Source: UBA2336 sp031395485 (GTDB lineage Bacteria > Bacteroidota > Bacteroidia > Cytophagales > Cyclobacteriaceae). Taken from it: a DNA stretch of 64,000 bases. The DNA is taken from positions 434,001 to 498,000 of the forward strand of contig JANNUS010000006.1 of NCBI GenBank assembly GCA_031395485.1, in the 5' to 3' direction. This document shows positions 36,786 through 47,515 of the stretch, piece after piece. How positions within the stretch are numbered: position 1 is the stretch's first letter; every line of letters begins with the position of its first letter. The notes below the pieces were generated by a model that worked only from the letters and a program-made list of their open reading frames with translations, was not told the DNA's origin and did no database searches. Position numbers and translations under genes: made by a program.

Positions 36786-37915
36786 GATTCAAGAATAAAC
36801 AGATCGGACGAAATTTTATCGGCTAATAATTTTCCTTTTCGGGTTAGCCGTAACACATCTTTTTCCAATACTGCGAAGTCATTTTTAAAAACACGCGAAA
36901 GATAATCAGTATTTTCACGCATAAGGTCATAGCCAAAATCCAGCTTCATTTTTTTTAAGTCGGTACCCCAGCTTGTGCGCAACGTGGTAAGAATGTATTC
37001 ATTGATTTTATTCGCGTGTGTGAGAATTTCTTTTTCAAAGAGGATTTTATCCTGGCGAAGTGCGTCTGTATACAAATTATTATTGCTGATAGTATACTGT
37101 CTGCTTTTGCCATTGTAGGAATGGGCGCTTGGCCCAACACCAAGATAGTGCTCTTGTCTCCAATAGTTGCTGTTATGCTTTGAATAAAAACCAGGTCTCG
37201 CAAAATTGGATATTTCATAGTGCTCATAGCCTGCCTGCTCGAGCTCATTCATGAGCAACTCCAGGTGCCTTGCCGCAGTTTCATCATCCGTTGTTTTCAG
37301 CTTGCCCGTTATGGACCATCGCCCAAATACTGTTTTTTCCTCAATGGTAAGTGCGTAACATGAAATATGATCGGGTTGTAAAATAAGTGCCTGACGAATA
37401 TCTTCCATCCAAAGACTATCACTTTCAGTTGGGATTGCATAAATTAAATCAATGCTGATGTTTTTGAAACCAGCTTCTCGGGCGTATTGAAAACTTCTTA
37501 ATGCAGTTGCCCCATCATGGTTTCGGTTAAGAAGTTTTAATAAGTCTGAATGGAAAGATTGTATCCCAATGCTTAATCTGTTTATGCCTAAAGCAGAAAA
37601 TTCCTTGAGTTTGGAAGGCGTTAAATCATCGGGATTGGCTTCCAGCGTTATCTCAGGGTTATCAATTACCTTTTGTGTTGATCGGATAGAATCAAGAAGT
37701 TTATGTAGCTCGTTAGTATTGAGCAGAGACGGTGTACCTCCACCAAAATAAATAGTTTGTATGGCCTCTCCCTCCAGATAATTTTTCTGAAGAACGATCT
37801 CCTTTGCTATTGCCTCTATTAACGCTGGTCGTCTATCCTGTTGAGTTGAAAAATGGAAATCACAATAATGACAGGCTTGTTTACAAAAAGGGATATGGAT
37901 GTAAATGCCGGCCAT
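36782..37915 (-). CDS. hemW: HemW-type radical SAM heme chaperone
   Basis: 377 residues. Radical SAM cluster motif at the N-terminus: IPFCKQACHYCDFHF (C11, C15, C18) with Phe after the last Cys, as in HemW and unlike HemN (CxC). Other motifs: YFGGGTPSLL, ANPDDLTPSKL, GINRLSIGIQSF and the C-terminal HemN-like region with LRTSWG. HemW binds heme and delivers it to apo-proteins; despite past naming it is not a coproporphyrinogen oxidase. It heads the minus-strand operon with the cyclase and TerB-like genes. Confidence 0.92.
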   Translation of the reverse strand: MAGIYIHIPFCKQACHYCDFHFSTQQDRRPALIEAIAKEIVLQKNYLEGEAIQTIYFGGGTPSLLNTNELHKLLDSIRSTQKVIDNPEITLEANPDDLTPSKLKEFSALGINRLSIGIQSFHSDLLKLLNRNHDGATALRSFQYAREAGFKNISIDLIYAIPTESDSLWMEDIRQALILQPDHISCYALTIEEKTVFGRWSITGKLKTTDDETAARHLELLMNELEQAGYEHYEISNFARPGFYSKHNSNYWRQEHYLGVGPSAHSYNGKSRQYTISNNNLYTDALRQDKILFEKEILTHANKINEYILTTLRTSWGTDLKKMKLDFGYDLMRENTDYLSRVFKNDFAVLEKDVLRLTRKGKLLADKISSDLFILES

Positions 37916-37972
37916 CGAAATACTGGTAAAGCTAATGTTTTATCGACTGATACTGATATTTTTGGCCTGATT

Positions 37973-39070
37973 ATGATCCAACGAATTGCCGTTACCATTC
38001 TTTTTTTAGTAGCCGTTGCGAGCAAAGCTGAATGCCAGTGGTATTTAAAGAAGGACTTGCAGAGCGAATGGAAAAGCTATGTTCATCAAACGTATGTACC
38101 ATTTAATAATCACGAAAAGTTAGGCAGAACTATTTATTTTTCTGTTGATCCAACGTTGTATAAAGGCGATTATCTGAAGCTAAGTAGCGCGAAGGAGTTT
38201 TCAATATTTCTAAATAGCAAGTTGCTGCTTGATAGGGTAAGTAGGTATACTTTATCAATCGATAGCCTACAGGAAGAGTACCCTAAGAGCAGCCTTTTTT
38301 TTGCAATCCACGGAGGAGAAAATATTACGGGCTTAAACCTTTCAACAAAGATTTATACTAACGTATCGAAAACTTCCTTGTCGGAGATTCTAGCCTATAA
38401 AAAGAACGACTCGTCTTTTCGTGACTTTGTCGTTACGGTAGTTTTAGGGTTGGCAGTTTTTCTTATTACAATGATTCGATCCAATCCCGGCTTGTCTTCA
38501 GATTATTTTTCTATTACCAAAATGTTTTCTCTGCGTGAAAGCGACAGCGATGTATTCCATTACAGGCTTACCCGCAGTAATATTTTATTTTATGTGTTAG
38601 CAAGTATGACGCTTGCTTTTTATCTGATTCTAATTGACTGGTTTATGGTTAGCGATCTAGGCACCGGGAAAATCACAGGTTACTTCCCCTGGATGATGTC
38701 GTGGTTAAAAATTAGTCTAACGATACTGATTTGCCTGTTTATAAAAATTGTTCTGGTATACTTGATGGCATCACTTTTTGGATTAAAGGAAATAGCGGGG
38801 GTTCATTTTTTTAATTTTATTAGGTTGGTGTTGGTGTTCATTAGTGTGCTCATTTTATTACTAGGGGCATATTCCCTGCTAGGTGGACATCAAATTGGTG
38901 TGGCTATTTTTTTGCAATCCATTTTGGGTTGGCTTTTAGGTGTCTGGATAATTATTCTTTTCCTGAAACTGAGCAACCGGATACGCTACTCTGTTTTTCA
39001 TTTATTTTCGTACATTTGTGCCACCGAAATAATACCCTTTCTGCTAATTGTTAAGGTACTGAACGAGTAG
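37973..39070 (+). CDS. DUF4271-family membrane protein
   Basis: 365 residues from ATG 37973. Signal segment (MIQRIAVTILFLVAVASKA), a periplasmic domain (about 20-140), then about seven transmembrane helices (from VTVVLGLAVFLITMI onwards) of the DUF4271 type found only in Bacteroidota. The frame is open upstream into hemW on the other strand; that start would overlap it by 63 bp and is rejected. It lies next to hemD and the T9SS genes, an arrangement I recall from this phylum. Function unknown. Confidence 0.75.
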   Translation: MIQRIAVTILFLVAVASKAECQWYLKKDLQSEWKSYVHQTYVPFNNHEKLGRTIYFSVDPTLYKGDYLKLSSAKEFSIFLNSKLLLDRVSRYTLSIDSLQEEYPKSSLFFAIHGGENITGLNLSTKIYTNVSKTSLSEILAYKKNDSSFRDFVVTVVLGLAVFLITMIRSNPGLSSDYFSITKMFSLRESDSDVFHYRLTRSNILFYVLASMTLAFYLILIDWFMVSDLGTGKITGYFPWMMSWLKISLTILICLFIKIVLVYLMASLFGLKEIAGVHFFNFIRLVLVFISVLILLLGAYSLLGGHQIGVAIFLQSILGWLLGVWIIILFLKLSNRIRYSVFHLFSYICATEIIPFLLIVKVLNE

Positions 39071-39092
39071 GTTGAATCAGTTACGTGTAGAT

Positions 39093-39869
39093 ATGAGTGA
39101 AAAAGTGAATGACAGGGTGCGTAAAGTAAAAAGCATTCTAGTTACGCAGGAGCCCCCCACCGATCCCAATTCTCCTTATTTAAAACTTGCCGAAAAGTTT
39201 AATTTAAAAATTGACTTTCGCCCATTTATTGAAGTTCAGGCCGTACCGGTAAAAGAATTTCGTAAGCAGAAGATTGAAATTCTACAACATAGCGCAATCA
39301 TATTTACGAGCCGCAATGCTGTAGATCATTTCTTCCATATTTGTTTGGAGCTTAAAATAGAGATGCCTGCGGATATGAAATACTTCTGTATATCAGAGCA
39401 AACATCAAACTATTTGCAGAAGTATATTGTGATACGGAAGAGAAAAATCTTTACAGGATTAAAGACAACGCAGGATTTATTAGAGATTCTGAAGAAACAT
39501 AAAAGTGAAAAGTATCTTTTTCCCTGCTCCGATATCCGAAAAAATGACATTCCGGATTTTTTAAGAGAGAATGGGTTCAACTTCACCGAAGGGATTATCT
39601 ATCATACTGTAGCCAGCAACCTGTCTGATTTGGAAGAGGTGTTCTACGATATGCTGGCATTTTTTAGTCCTTCCGGAATTAATTCCCTAATGGTCAACTT
39701 CCCAGGCTTTAAGCAAAATAACACGCGGATAGCAGCGTTTGGTTCTACAACGGCAAGTGCTGTTCGTGATGCAGGACTTGTATTGGATATTGAAGCACCA
39801 TTGCCAAATGCGCCCTCAATGACTGGAGCATTAGAGCTCTATATAAAGAAGGCAAACGGAGTTAAATAA
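39093..39869 (+). CDS. hemD: Uroporphyrinogen-III synthase
   Basis: 258 residues with the two-domain HemD fold: VKSILVTQEPP, IIFTSRNAVDHFF, KYFCISEQTSNYLQ, LFPCSDIRKNDIPDFLREN, ITYHTVASNL-type segment, LAFFSPSGINSLM and RIAAFGSTTASAVRDAG. HemD cyclises hydroxymethylbilane to uroporphyrinogen III. Catalytic residues are poorly conserved in the family, so the fold pattern carries the call. Start ATG 39093 is preferred over a TTG at 39072. Just 22 bp after the DUF4271 gene; likely same transcript. HemD-like proteins without proven activity occur in this place. Confidence 0.8.
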   Translation: MSEKVNDRVRKVKSILVTQEPPTDPNSPYLKLAEKFNLKIDFRPFIEVQAVPVKEFRKQKIEILQHSAIIFTSRNAVDHFFHICLELKIEMPADMKYFCISEQTSNYLQKYIVIRKRKIFTGLKTTQDLLEILKKHKSEKYLFPCSDIRKNDIPDFLRENGFNFTEGIIYHTVASNLSDLEEVFYDMLAFFSPSGINSLMVNFPGFKQNNTRIAAFGSTTASAVRDAGLVLDIEAPLPNAPSMTGALELYIKKANGVK

Positions 39870-39981
39870 CTAGTTCACTCTTTGGGGTTTACAAAGCGGT
39901 ATTATTTATGCACTTTAATTATTCAACCGTTGAAAGTGTCGTAAAAAAACGCTTACTTTAAATCCCGCTTTTATGTACTAA

Positions 39982-40941
39982 ATGCAGCGACAAGGTTTTT
40001 ATATCATTTTTTGCCTTTTTCTAGCAGGTATTGCCAGTGAGATTCATGCTCAGCAGGATGCTCAGTTTTCGCAGTATATGTTTAACAACATTTATGCGAC
40101 ACCGGCAGCTGCAGGTATTGATGGCGTTACAAGATTATCCGCACTGCACAGAAGCCAATGGCTAGGGTATGAGTCTACCTTCGGAGGAAGAGGAGCGCCA
40201 ACATCACAGCTGCTTACATTCTCTACTCCCATATACAGATTGAAAAGCGGTTTTGGAGCCTATGTATTGCATGATCAACTCGGGCCACAAAACAACTTAG
40301 AAATTCAGGCTATGTATGCTTATCATTTGGGGATTAAGGATAGTAAATTGAGCGTTGCGATAAAAGTAGGAGCCTATTCCCAAACAATAGATGGAGGGGA
40401 ATACGATCCAATAGATGATGGGGATAATGTAATCATTGACGGAAAGGAAACTCAGATAAAGCCCGATTTAGGCTTTGGTGTAATGTACCGATCAGAAAAG
40501 TATTATGCCGGTGTTGGCTTTAACCATCTTACAAAGGCAACATTTGATTTTGGGATTAATGAGGCTCGTGGAGCCTTAGAGAATCATATGAACTTTATTG
40601 GAGGTTATTTTTATGATGTGAATTTCGACCTCCAGATTAATCCAACCATCCTTGTAAAAACGGACTTCAACGAATTTTCCTTCGATCTTGGTGTCATTGC
40701 CACGTTGCGTAATACGATGTGGGGAGGGTTATCGTTTAGACATTCTGAGGCAGCCAATCTACTATTGGGATATAGTTTTTTAAAGGATAAATCATTAAAG
40801 CTGGGGTATGCTATTGATATTGTTGTAAAAGATCGACAAGCCAAAGAGAATTTTTCACATGAATTGATGCTTACATATGAGTTGCCGGTAAGTTCTGGGG
40901 CGGGGAAAAAAGTAGTACGAACACCTCGTTACAGACATTAA
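39982..40941 (+). CDS. PorP/SprF-family T9SS outer-membrane protein
   Basis: 319 residues. Signal peptide (to HAQ, about 24) then QDAQFSQYMFNNIYATPAAAG and LSALHRSQWLGYE, the N-terminal signature of PorP/SprF. The rest is a predicted 14-strand barrel. PorP/SprF proteins sit in the outer membrane and link the T9SS PorK/N ring or specific surface cargo (SprB) to the translocon. Position directly before gldK fits PorP. The paralogue identity (PorP or SprF) cannot be decided here. Confidence 0.92.
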   Translation: MQRQGFYIIFCLFLAGIASEIHAQQDAQFSQYMFNNIYATPAAAGIDGVTRLSALHRSQWLGYESTFGGRGAPTSQLLTFSTPIYRLKSGFGAYVLHDQLGPQNNLEIQAMYAYHLGIKDSKLSVAIKVGAYSQTIDGGEYDPIDDGDNVIIDGKETQIKPDLGFGVMYRSEKYYAGVGFNHLTKATFDFGINEARGALENHMNFIGGYFYDVNFDLQINPTILVKTDFNEFSFDLGVIATLRNTMWGGLSFRHSEAANLLLGYSFLKDKSLKLGYAIDIVVKDRQAKENFSHELMLTYELPVSSGAGKKVVRTPRYRH

Positions 40942-41071
40942 CCGATAAATAATTTTGGTTTTTTTAAGATTTTGTGGAATTTGGTAAATAGTTTTCGAAT
41001 AAATTAAGAATAGAAAGCTATTTTCGAAGCTAATTTGAATTAGGTTGACAGCTCAAACTGAAATATAGAAT

Positions 41072-42160
41072 ATGGACAAATCGGTTTCTTCAAAATTTCT
41101 CCTCGTCATCATGGGCATTGTTGCCAGTGCATGTGGGTTACTAGGACTAGGTGGTGGTGGCAAGGGCGGTGATGCAGGTGAGGTAGTGGGTGTGCCTGGA
41201 AGAGAAGGTTGGGTATTAACAGTTCCCTACGGAATGGTACCTATTCCCGCTGGAACATTTCACATGGGGCAAGCCGATGAAGATCCTGCATCAACTCAGA
41301 TTAACTACAATAAGCAGGTGACGATTGGTTCTTTCTTCATGGATGACACAGAAATCACCAACAATGAGTACCGTCAGTTCACCAATTTTTATTTGGTTGA
41401 CAATGGAAGTATTGAAGGTTTAGAAACAATTGATGCAGAAACCTTTCGCCAAAAGTATTATCCGGACACTACTTCATGGGTAAAAGATTTTGCTCACCAT
41501 ATGGGTGACCCTGTTCAGGATTACTACTACTGGCATCCAGGGTATGACGACTATCCGGTTGTAGGTGTTAACTGGGATGCCGCTTCCTATTTTGCTCAGT
41601 GGAGAAGTGCTTACTTAAATGATTACAGAAAAAGCATTGGTGATTTCCCGATGCCTAACTTCAGACTCCCATCAGAAGCAGAGTGGGAATATTCTGCCAG
41701 AGGTGGACGTGACTTGGCGAAATACCCTTGGGGGAATCCGTACATTCGTAATGCTAAAGGGTGTATGTTGGCAAACTTCAAGCCCGGACGCGGTAATTTT
41801 TACGATGATGGCTTTGCTTACTCATCACCAGTTCAATCATATTTTCCCAACGATTATGGACTATATGATATGGCTGGAAATGTTTCTGAGTGGTGTTTGG
41901 ATGACTTTAATCCAGCCTCCGTTCCAACAGTATGGGATTTGAATCCTCAGTATATAGACCCACGCACCAATCCAGAAAGTTCAAAATACAACGAAAGAAT
42001 TGTTCCTAAGAAAGTTATCCGTGGTGGTTCCTGGAAGGATGTAGCCTACTATCTTGAAACAGGAACGAGAACCTACGAGTACAGAGATTCAACAAGAGCT
42101 TACATTGGGTTTCGCTGTGCGATGACTCACCTTGGCCGCTCTTCTGGAAGGGAATTTTAA
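41072..42160 (+). CDS. gldK: T9SS ring lipoprotein GldK (PorK)
   Basis: 362 residues. Lipobox VASACG (lipidated Cys about residue 21), a Gly-rich linker and a formylglycine-generating-enzyme-like fold: PIPAGTFHMGQADED, FFMDDTEITNNEYRQF, FRLPSEAEWEYSARGG, KVIRGGSWKD, GFRCAM. This inactive FGE fold is shared by GldJ and GldK; the order gldK-L-M-N identifies it as GldK. With GldN it forms the large periplasmic ring under the outer membrane that is part of the T9SS. Confidence 0.93.
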   Translation: MDKSVSSKFLLVIMGIVASACGLLGLGGGGKGGDAGEVVGVPGREGWVLTVPYGMVPIPAGTFHMGQADEDPASTQINYNKQVTIGSFFMDDTEITNNEYRQFTNFYLVDNGSIEGLETIDAETFRQKYYPDTTSWVKDFAHHMGDPVQDYYYWHPGYDDYPVVGVNWDAASYFAQWRSAYLNDYRKSIGDFPMPNFRLPSEAEWEYSARGGRDLAKYPWGNPYIRNAKGCMLANFKPGRGNFYDDGFAYSSPVQSYFPNDYGLYDMAGNVSEWCLDDFNPASVPTVWDLNPQYIDPRTNPESSKYNERIVPKKVIRGGSWKDVAYYLETGTRTYEYRDSTRAYIGFRCAMTHLGRSSGREF

Positions 42161-42223
42161 TAATTAAAAACTCTACCTATATTTAAATATTAACGGGATT
42201 AAAAAACTTAAACCAATACTAAA

Positions 42224-43042
42224 ATGAGCAAGAAAAAAGGCGGATTTACTGAACTCATGTACAAAACCATAATGCCAAAAGTATATGGTATAGGAGCAGC
42301 AGTTGTAATCATTGGTGCTTTATTTAAAATACTTCACTTTACAGGAGCTGATGAAATGCTAATGATTGGGCTTTCTGTGGAGGCGGGTATATTCTTTCTA
42401 AGCGCCTTCGAGCCACACGCAAAAGAAACAGATTGGACTAAAGTATATCCCGAGCTTGCTGAGGATTTTGAAGGCCAGGTAACAGCTCCAACTGTTCGCA
42501 AAGCTGGGGCATCCGACTCTCCGCTTTTGAAGGTTGATGAAATGCTAAAGACCGCTAAGGTTGATCAGAACCTGTTGGATAATTTAGGAAAAGGATTAAA
42601 TAATCTTGCGACTTCTGCCTCGCAGATGACAAACCTTTCGAATGCAGCCGTTGCAACGAACGAGTATGCAAATAATGTTAAGACAGCATCAAAGGCTCTT
42701 GGGGATATGAATGTATCGTACAAGACCGCCATTGAAGCGGTAGGCTCAATGGCTAATGCTTCGAAGGATGCAGGTGAATATCATTCGCAAGTACAAAAAG
42801 TAACTAAAAATCTTGCAGCACTTAACTCTGTTTATGAAATGGAATTGAAAGATGCTGACAGCCATGTTAAAAACATGAACAAGTTTTATGAGAGTCTTAC
42901 AGGCGCTATGCAGGGACTTACTAAAGTAGGTGACAACACCTCAAAGTTTACTTCTGAACTTGGTAAACTTTCAGATAACCTTGCCGCATTGAATAATGTG
43001 TACGGTAGCATGCTTACAGCCATGAGAGGCTCAAGCAAATAA
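42224..43042 (+). CDS. gldL: T9SS motor protein GldL
   Basis: 272 residues. Two transmembrane helices (VYGIGAAVVIIGALFKILHF and EMLMIGLSVEAGIFFLSAF) with an intramembrane Glu in SVEAG. GldL pentamers and GldM dimers form the proton-driven motor of the T9SS and gliding; TM2 acidic residues couple proton flow. The C-terminal two-thirds is cytoplasmic and coiled. It follows gldK by 63 bp and precedes gldM by 37 bp. Confidence 0.95.
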   Translation: MSKKKGGFTELMYKTIMPKVYGIGAAVVIIGALFKILHFTGADEMLMIGLSVEAGIFFLSAFEPHAKETDWTKVYPELAEDFEGQVTAPTVRKAGASDSPLLKVDEMLKTAKVDQNLLDNLGKGLNNLATSASQMTNLSNAAVATNEYANNVKTASKALGDMNVSYKTAIEAVGSMANASKDAGEYHSQVQKVTKNLAALNSVYEMELKDADSHVKNMNKFYESLTGAMQGLTKVGDNTSKFTSELGKLSDNLAALNNVYGSMLTAMRGSSK

Positions 43043-43079
43043 TTTTTTAATTAGAAGACTAACTTAAATCGAATAGATT

Positions 43080-44675
<1,596 letters not shown>

Positions 44676-44690
44676 GTAGAATTTAGAGAT

Positions 44691-45596
44691 ATGAGCATAC
44701 TGAGGAGAGTTGTCATTTTTGTGTTGGCTTTGTGCCCGTTGGCTGTTATGGCGCAACCGGAAGAAGTTCAATACAACCCTAACTCGCTAAACCCAATACC
44801 GCGGTACGAGCATTTGTATAGGCTACGGGTATGGAGAATTATAGACTTACGGGAAAAGCAAAATAAAGGCTTTTTTGCACGTAACGGTGAAATTAGTAAG
44901 CTTATAATTGATGCCGCAAAGAGTGGGGAATTACCTGAAATTTATCGGTCAGACTCGCTTAAACAAAAATATACAAAGGATGAATTTCTTGCCCTGCTTG
45001 TAGCACAGCAAGGTCAAAGTTTTGCCGCATGGGATCCTGCTAATGCTTATTATTTGAATGATGTGGTTTCCTTTAATGGAAAGAATTATGAGTCACAGTT
45101 TGATAATAATACAGGAATAAATCCTTCAACAGCACAAGCTACAGAGTGGACTGTATCTACTCAGGGAAAGGTTTTAGAAATTTTACCAGCTGAAGTATAT
45201 AGAATACAAATGGCTGAGGATGTAATTTTTGATAAAAGAAGGTCGCGTTTGTATTATGATATTCAATGTCTCGAATTGTTGGCATTTGATAACAATACAG
45301 GAACATTTAAATCAATCGGGTGGTTTAAATACAAGGATCTTGAGAAATTATTCCGTAATAAAATAGATAAGGCAATTTGGTTTAACCGCCAAAATACGGC
45401 CGAGAATAAAAATTATGCAGATGCCTTTTTACTCAGATTATTTAAGGGAACGATTTATAAAATTGAAAACCCGGATGATAGCACCATTGAAGATATTTAC
45501 CGTGCTAACGGACGGCCTTACTATGAGTCGGTATGGGCACGTGAGTGGGCAGAGATGATGCTCATGGAAAAGGAGCATAACCTGTGGGAATTTTAA
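44691..45596 (+). CDS. gldN: T9SS ring protein GldN (PorN) with a chitin-binding-like insertion
   Basis: 301 residues, signal peptide to about 21. The GldN core is recognisable: RVWRIIDLREKQNKGFF, EVYRIQMAEDVIFDKRRSRL, WAREWAEMMLMEKEHNLW. Between residues about 112 and 156 lies a block that does not look like GldN: AAWDPANAYYLNDVVSFNG, KNYESQFDNNTGINPSTAQA, TEWTVST. It has the spacing of CBM5/12 chitin-binding modules (W..., Y...DVV.Y.GK.YE, N.G..P, W). GldN with GldK builds the periplasmic ring. Last gene of porP-gldKLMN; a terminator follows. Confidence 0.9.
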   Translation: MSILRRVVIFVLALCPLAVMAQPEEVQYNPNSLNPIPRYEHLYRLRVWRIIDLREKQNKGFFARNGEISKLIIDAAKSGELPEIYRSDSLKQKYTKDEFLALLVAQQGQSFAAWDPANAYYLNDVVSFNGKNYESQFDNNTGINPSTAQATEWTVSTQGKVLEILPAEVYRIQMAEDVIFDKRRSRLYYDIQCLELLAFDNNTGTFKSIGWFKYKDLEKLFRNKIDKAIWFNRQNTAENKNYADAFLLRLFKGTIYKIENPDDSTIEDIYRANGRPYYESVWAREWAEMMLMEKEHNLWEF

Positions 45597-45621
45597 ATTT
45601 AAGAATATTGATTTTAAGGAG

Positions 45622-45647
45622 GCCTCGTATTTTACGAGGCTTTTTTA
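45622..45647 (+). terminator. Intrinsic terminator of the T9SS operon
   Basis: GCCTCGT-atttt-ACGAGGC stem followed by TTTTTT, 26 bp after gldN. Confidence 0.88.
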
Positions 45648-45721
45648 TTTACGCTGTTCGTTAGCTATCATTTCGTAGTGCAGTGAAAAAATCCACTATC
45701 GTGTAAGGTAATAGGAGTTTT

Positions 45722-47503
45722 TCAACTAGCTGCTTTGATAAGCAGAGCCTTTTTGGCCCCCACTATATTTCCAATTTCTTCAAACGAAGCTGCTTTTATT
45801 TTTTTAACAGATTTAAAATGACTTAATAGTTTTTCAATACTTTGTTTACCAATTCCTTTTAGTTCGTCCATCTCTGTTTTAATAAAGGCCTTGCTCCGCT
45901 TATCTCTGTGAAATGTTATTGCAAAGCGATGCGCTTCATCGCGAATAAACTGAAGTAGTTGTAAGCCCTGTGATTTCTTATTGATGAGCAATGGAATTGA
46001 GTCTTCAGGGTAATAAATTTCTTCAAGTTTTTTTGCAATTCCCGCAATCGGTATCCTACCGTAGAGACCCATTTCTTTAAGAGCCTCGCATGCACTGCTA
46101 AGCTGTCCTTTGCCACCGTCAATTAAAATCAGATCGGGGAGCAGGTGACTTTCTTGTAAGAGTCTGTAATACCTTCTAGAGACAATCTCTTTCATGGAAG
46201 CAAAATCGTCTGGGCCACTAACGGTTTTAATATTAAAATGTCTGTACCCTTTTTTGTCGGGTTTACCATCGACAAATCGAACCATGGACGCCACCGGTGT
46301 TGTTCCTTGAAAATTGGAGTTGTCGAAACACTCAATAACACGCGGAAGCGAAATCAGCTGAAGATCTTTTTGAAGCGTGAGAAGCACATCTAGTTTCTTA
46401 GTTTGCTTTTCCACACGAGAAAGCTCCCGCTCCCGTTGTAGCTCTAATGTATTTTTCAGCGACAGTTGAACAAGCTTTCGCTTGTCGCCAATTTTTGGAA
46501 CATGATTCTCTATTTCAGATGGGAGAAGAGAGATTTCTATATTGCTTAGAACTTCAGTGTTTGTGCTTTGAGATTGCGCGCGTAATTCTAATAGTGAAAA
46601 ACTTATTAGGTCATCATCAGTTTCCTCCAGTTTCTTTTTAACTTCCAAGGATTTAGAAAAAATTACACTACCCTCTTTTAGAATTAAATAATTTACAAAA
46701 GCATATTCCTCTTTGCTCGTTAGGGTAATTACATCAATGTCGGTCAACGAACGATTTACAACTATTGATTTTGATGTAAAGCCATCAAGAACTGCAATTT
46801 TTTCTTTAATTTCTTGAGCCTTTTCGAACATCATGTTCGATGCGGCTTTTTCCATCTCATCTGAAAAATGCTTTTCAACAATGCTAATTTGCCCCTTTAG
46901 AATTGTACGTATCTGGGCTATATCGCTAAGATACTCTGTTTCTTGTTGCAACCCCTCACAGGGGCCTTTGCAATTTCCGATGTGATATTCTAAGCATACT
47001 TTGAATTTCTTTTGATCAACACTCGGCTCGCTTAGCAGAAGGTTGCACGTGCGTATGGTATAGAGCTTTCGAATCAACTCTAAAATATTTTTCATAGCAA
47101 ATACACCAACGTATGGACCAAAGTATTCACCTTGCGTAGCAATATATTTTCGAGTAGAAATAACCCTTGGGAAACGCTCATTTAAAATGCACAGGTATGG
47201 AAAGGTTTTACCGTCTTTAAGTAGAATATTATACTTTGGTTGATTCTTTTTGATCAGTGTGTTTTCAAGCAGAAGCGCATCAAATTCAGTTCCTGAAATG
47301 ATGTATTCAATTTTTTTAATTTCAGAAACAAGCCGGAGTGTCTTTCGATTTACACCCGTACTTTTACTGAAGTAGCTACTAACACGCTTTTTTAAGTTTT
47401 TAGCTTTGCCAACATAGATAAGCGTTTGCTCTCCATTGTAGAATTGATAAACCCCGGGGAGATCGGGGAGGTGTTGAGCAAACTGTTTTAACCGTTCCTT
47501 CAT
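45722..47503 (-). CDS. uvrC: Excinuclease ABC subunit C
   Basis: 593 residues. UvrC makes both incisions in nucleotide excision repair. GIY-YIG domain at the N-terminus (GVYQFYNGEQTLIYVGKAKN), UVR helical hairpin (about 200-240; MEKAASNMMFEKAQEIKEKI), RNase H-like C-terminal nuclease (ECFDNSNFQGTTPVASMV, ILIDGGKGQLS) and a tandem HhH end (LKGIGKQSIEKLLSHFKSVK). Last gene of the sprE-PBP1A-uvrC operon, 12 bp after PBP1A. Confidence 0.95.
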   Translation of the reverse strand: MKERLKQFAQHLPDLPGVYQFYNGEQTLIYVGKAKNLKKRVSSYFSKSTGVNRKTLRLVSEIKKIEYIISGTEFDALLLENTLIKKNQPKYNILLKDGKTFPYLCILNERFPRVISTRKYIATQGEYFGPYVGVFAMKNILELIRKLYTIRTCNLLLSEPSVDQKKFKVCLEYHIGNCKGPCEGLQQETEYLSDIAQIRTILKGQISIVEKHFSDEMEKAASNMMFEKAQEIKEKIAVLDGFTSKSIVVNRSLTDIDVITLTSKEEYAFVNYLILKEGSVIFSKSLEVKKKLEETDDDLISFSLLELRAQSQSTNTEVLSNIEISLLPSEIENHVPKIGDKRKLVQLSLKNTLELQRERELSRVEKQTKKLDVLLTLQKDLQLISLPRVIECFDNSNFQGTTPVASMVRFVDGKPDKKGYRHFNIKTVSGPDDFASMKEIVSRRYYRLLQESHLLPDLILIDGGKGQLSSACEALKEMGLYGRIPIAGIAKKLEEIYYPEDSIPLLINKKSQGLQLLQFIRDEAHRFAITFHRDKRSKAFIKTEMDELKGIGKQSIEKLLSHFKSVKKIKAASFEEIGNIVGAKKALLIKAAS

Positions 47504-47515
47504 TTTGCTGGAATG

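Noticed and set aside
37853..37972. N-terminal extension of the DUF4271 gene
   Set aside because: It overlaps hemW on the other strand and would place 40 polar residues before the signal segment.
45667..45700. Fifth copy of the palindromic repeat (ATCATTTCG...)
   Set aside because: Only one short end is recognisable and no matching right end exists; may be chance or a decayed relic.
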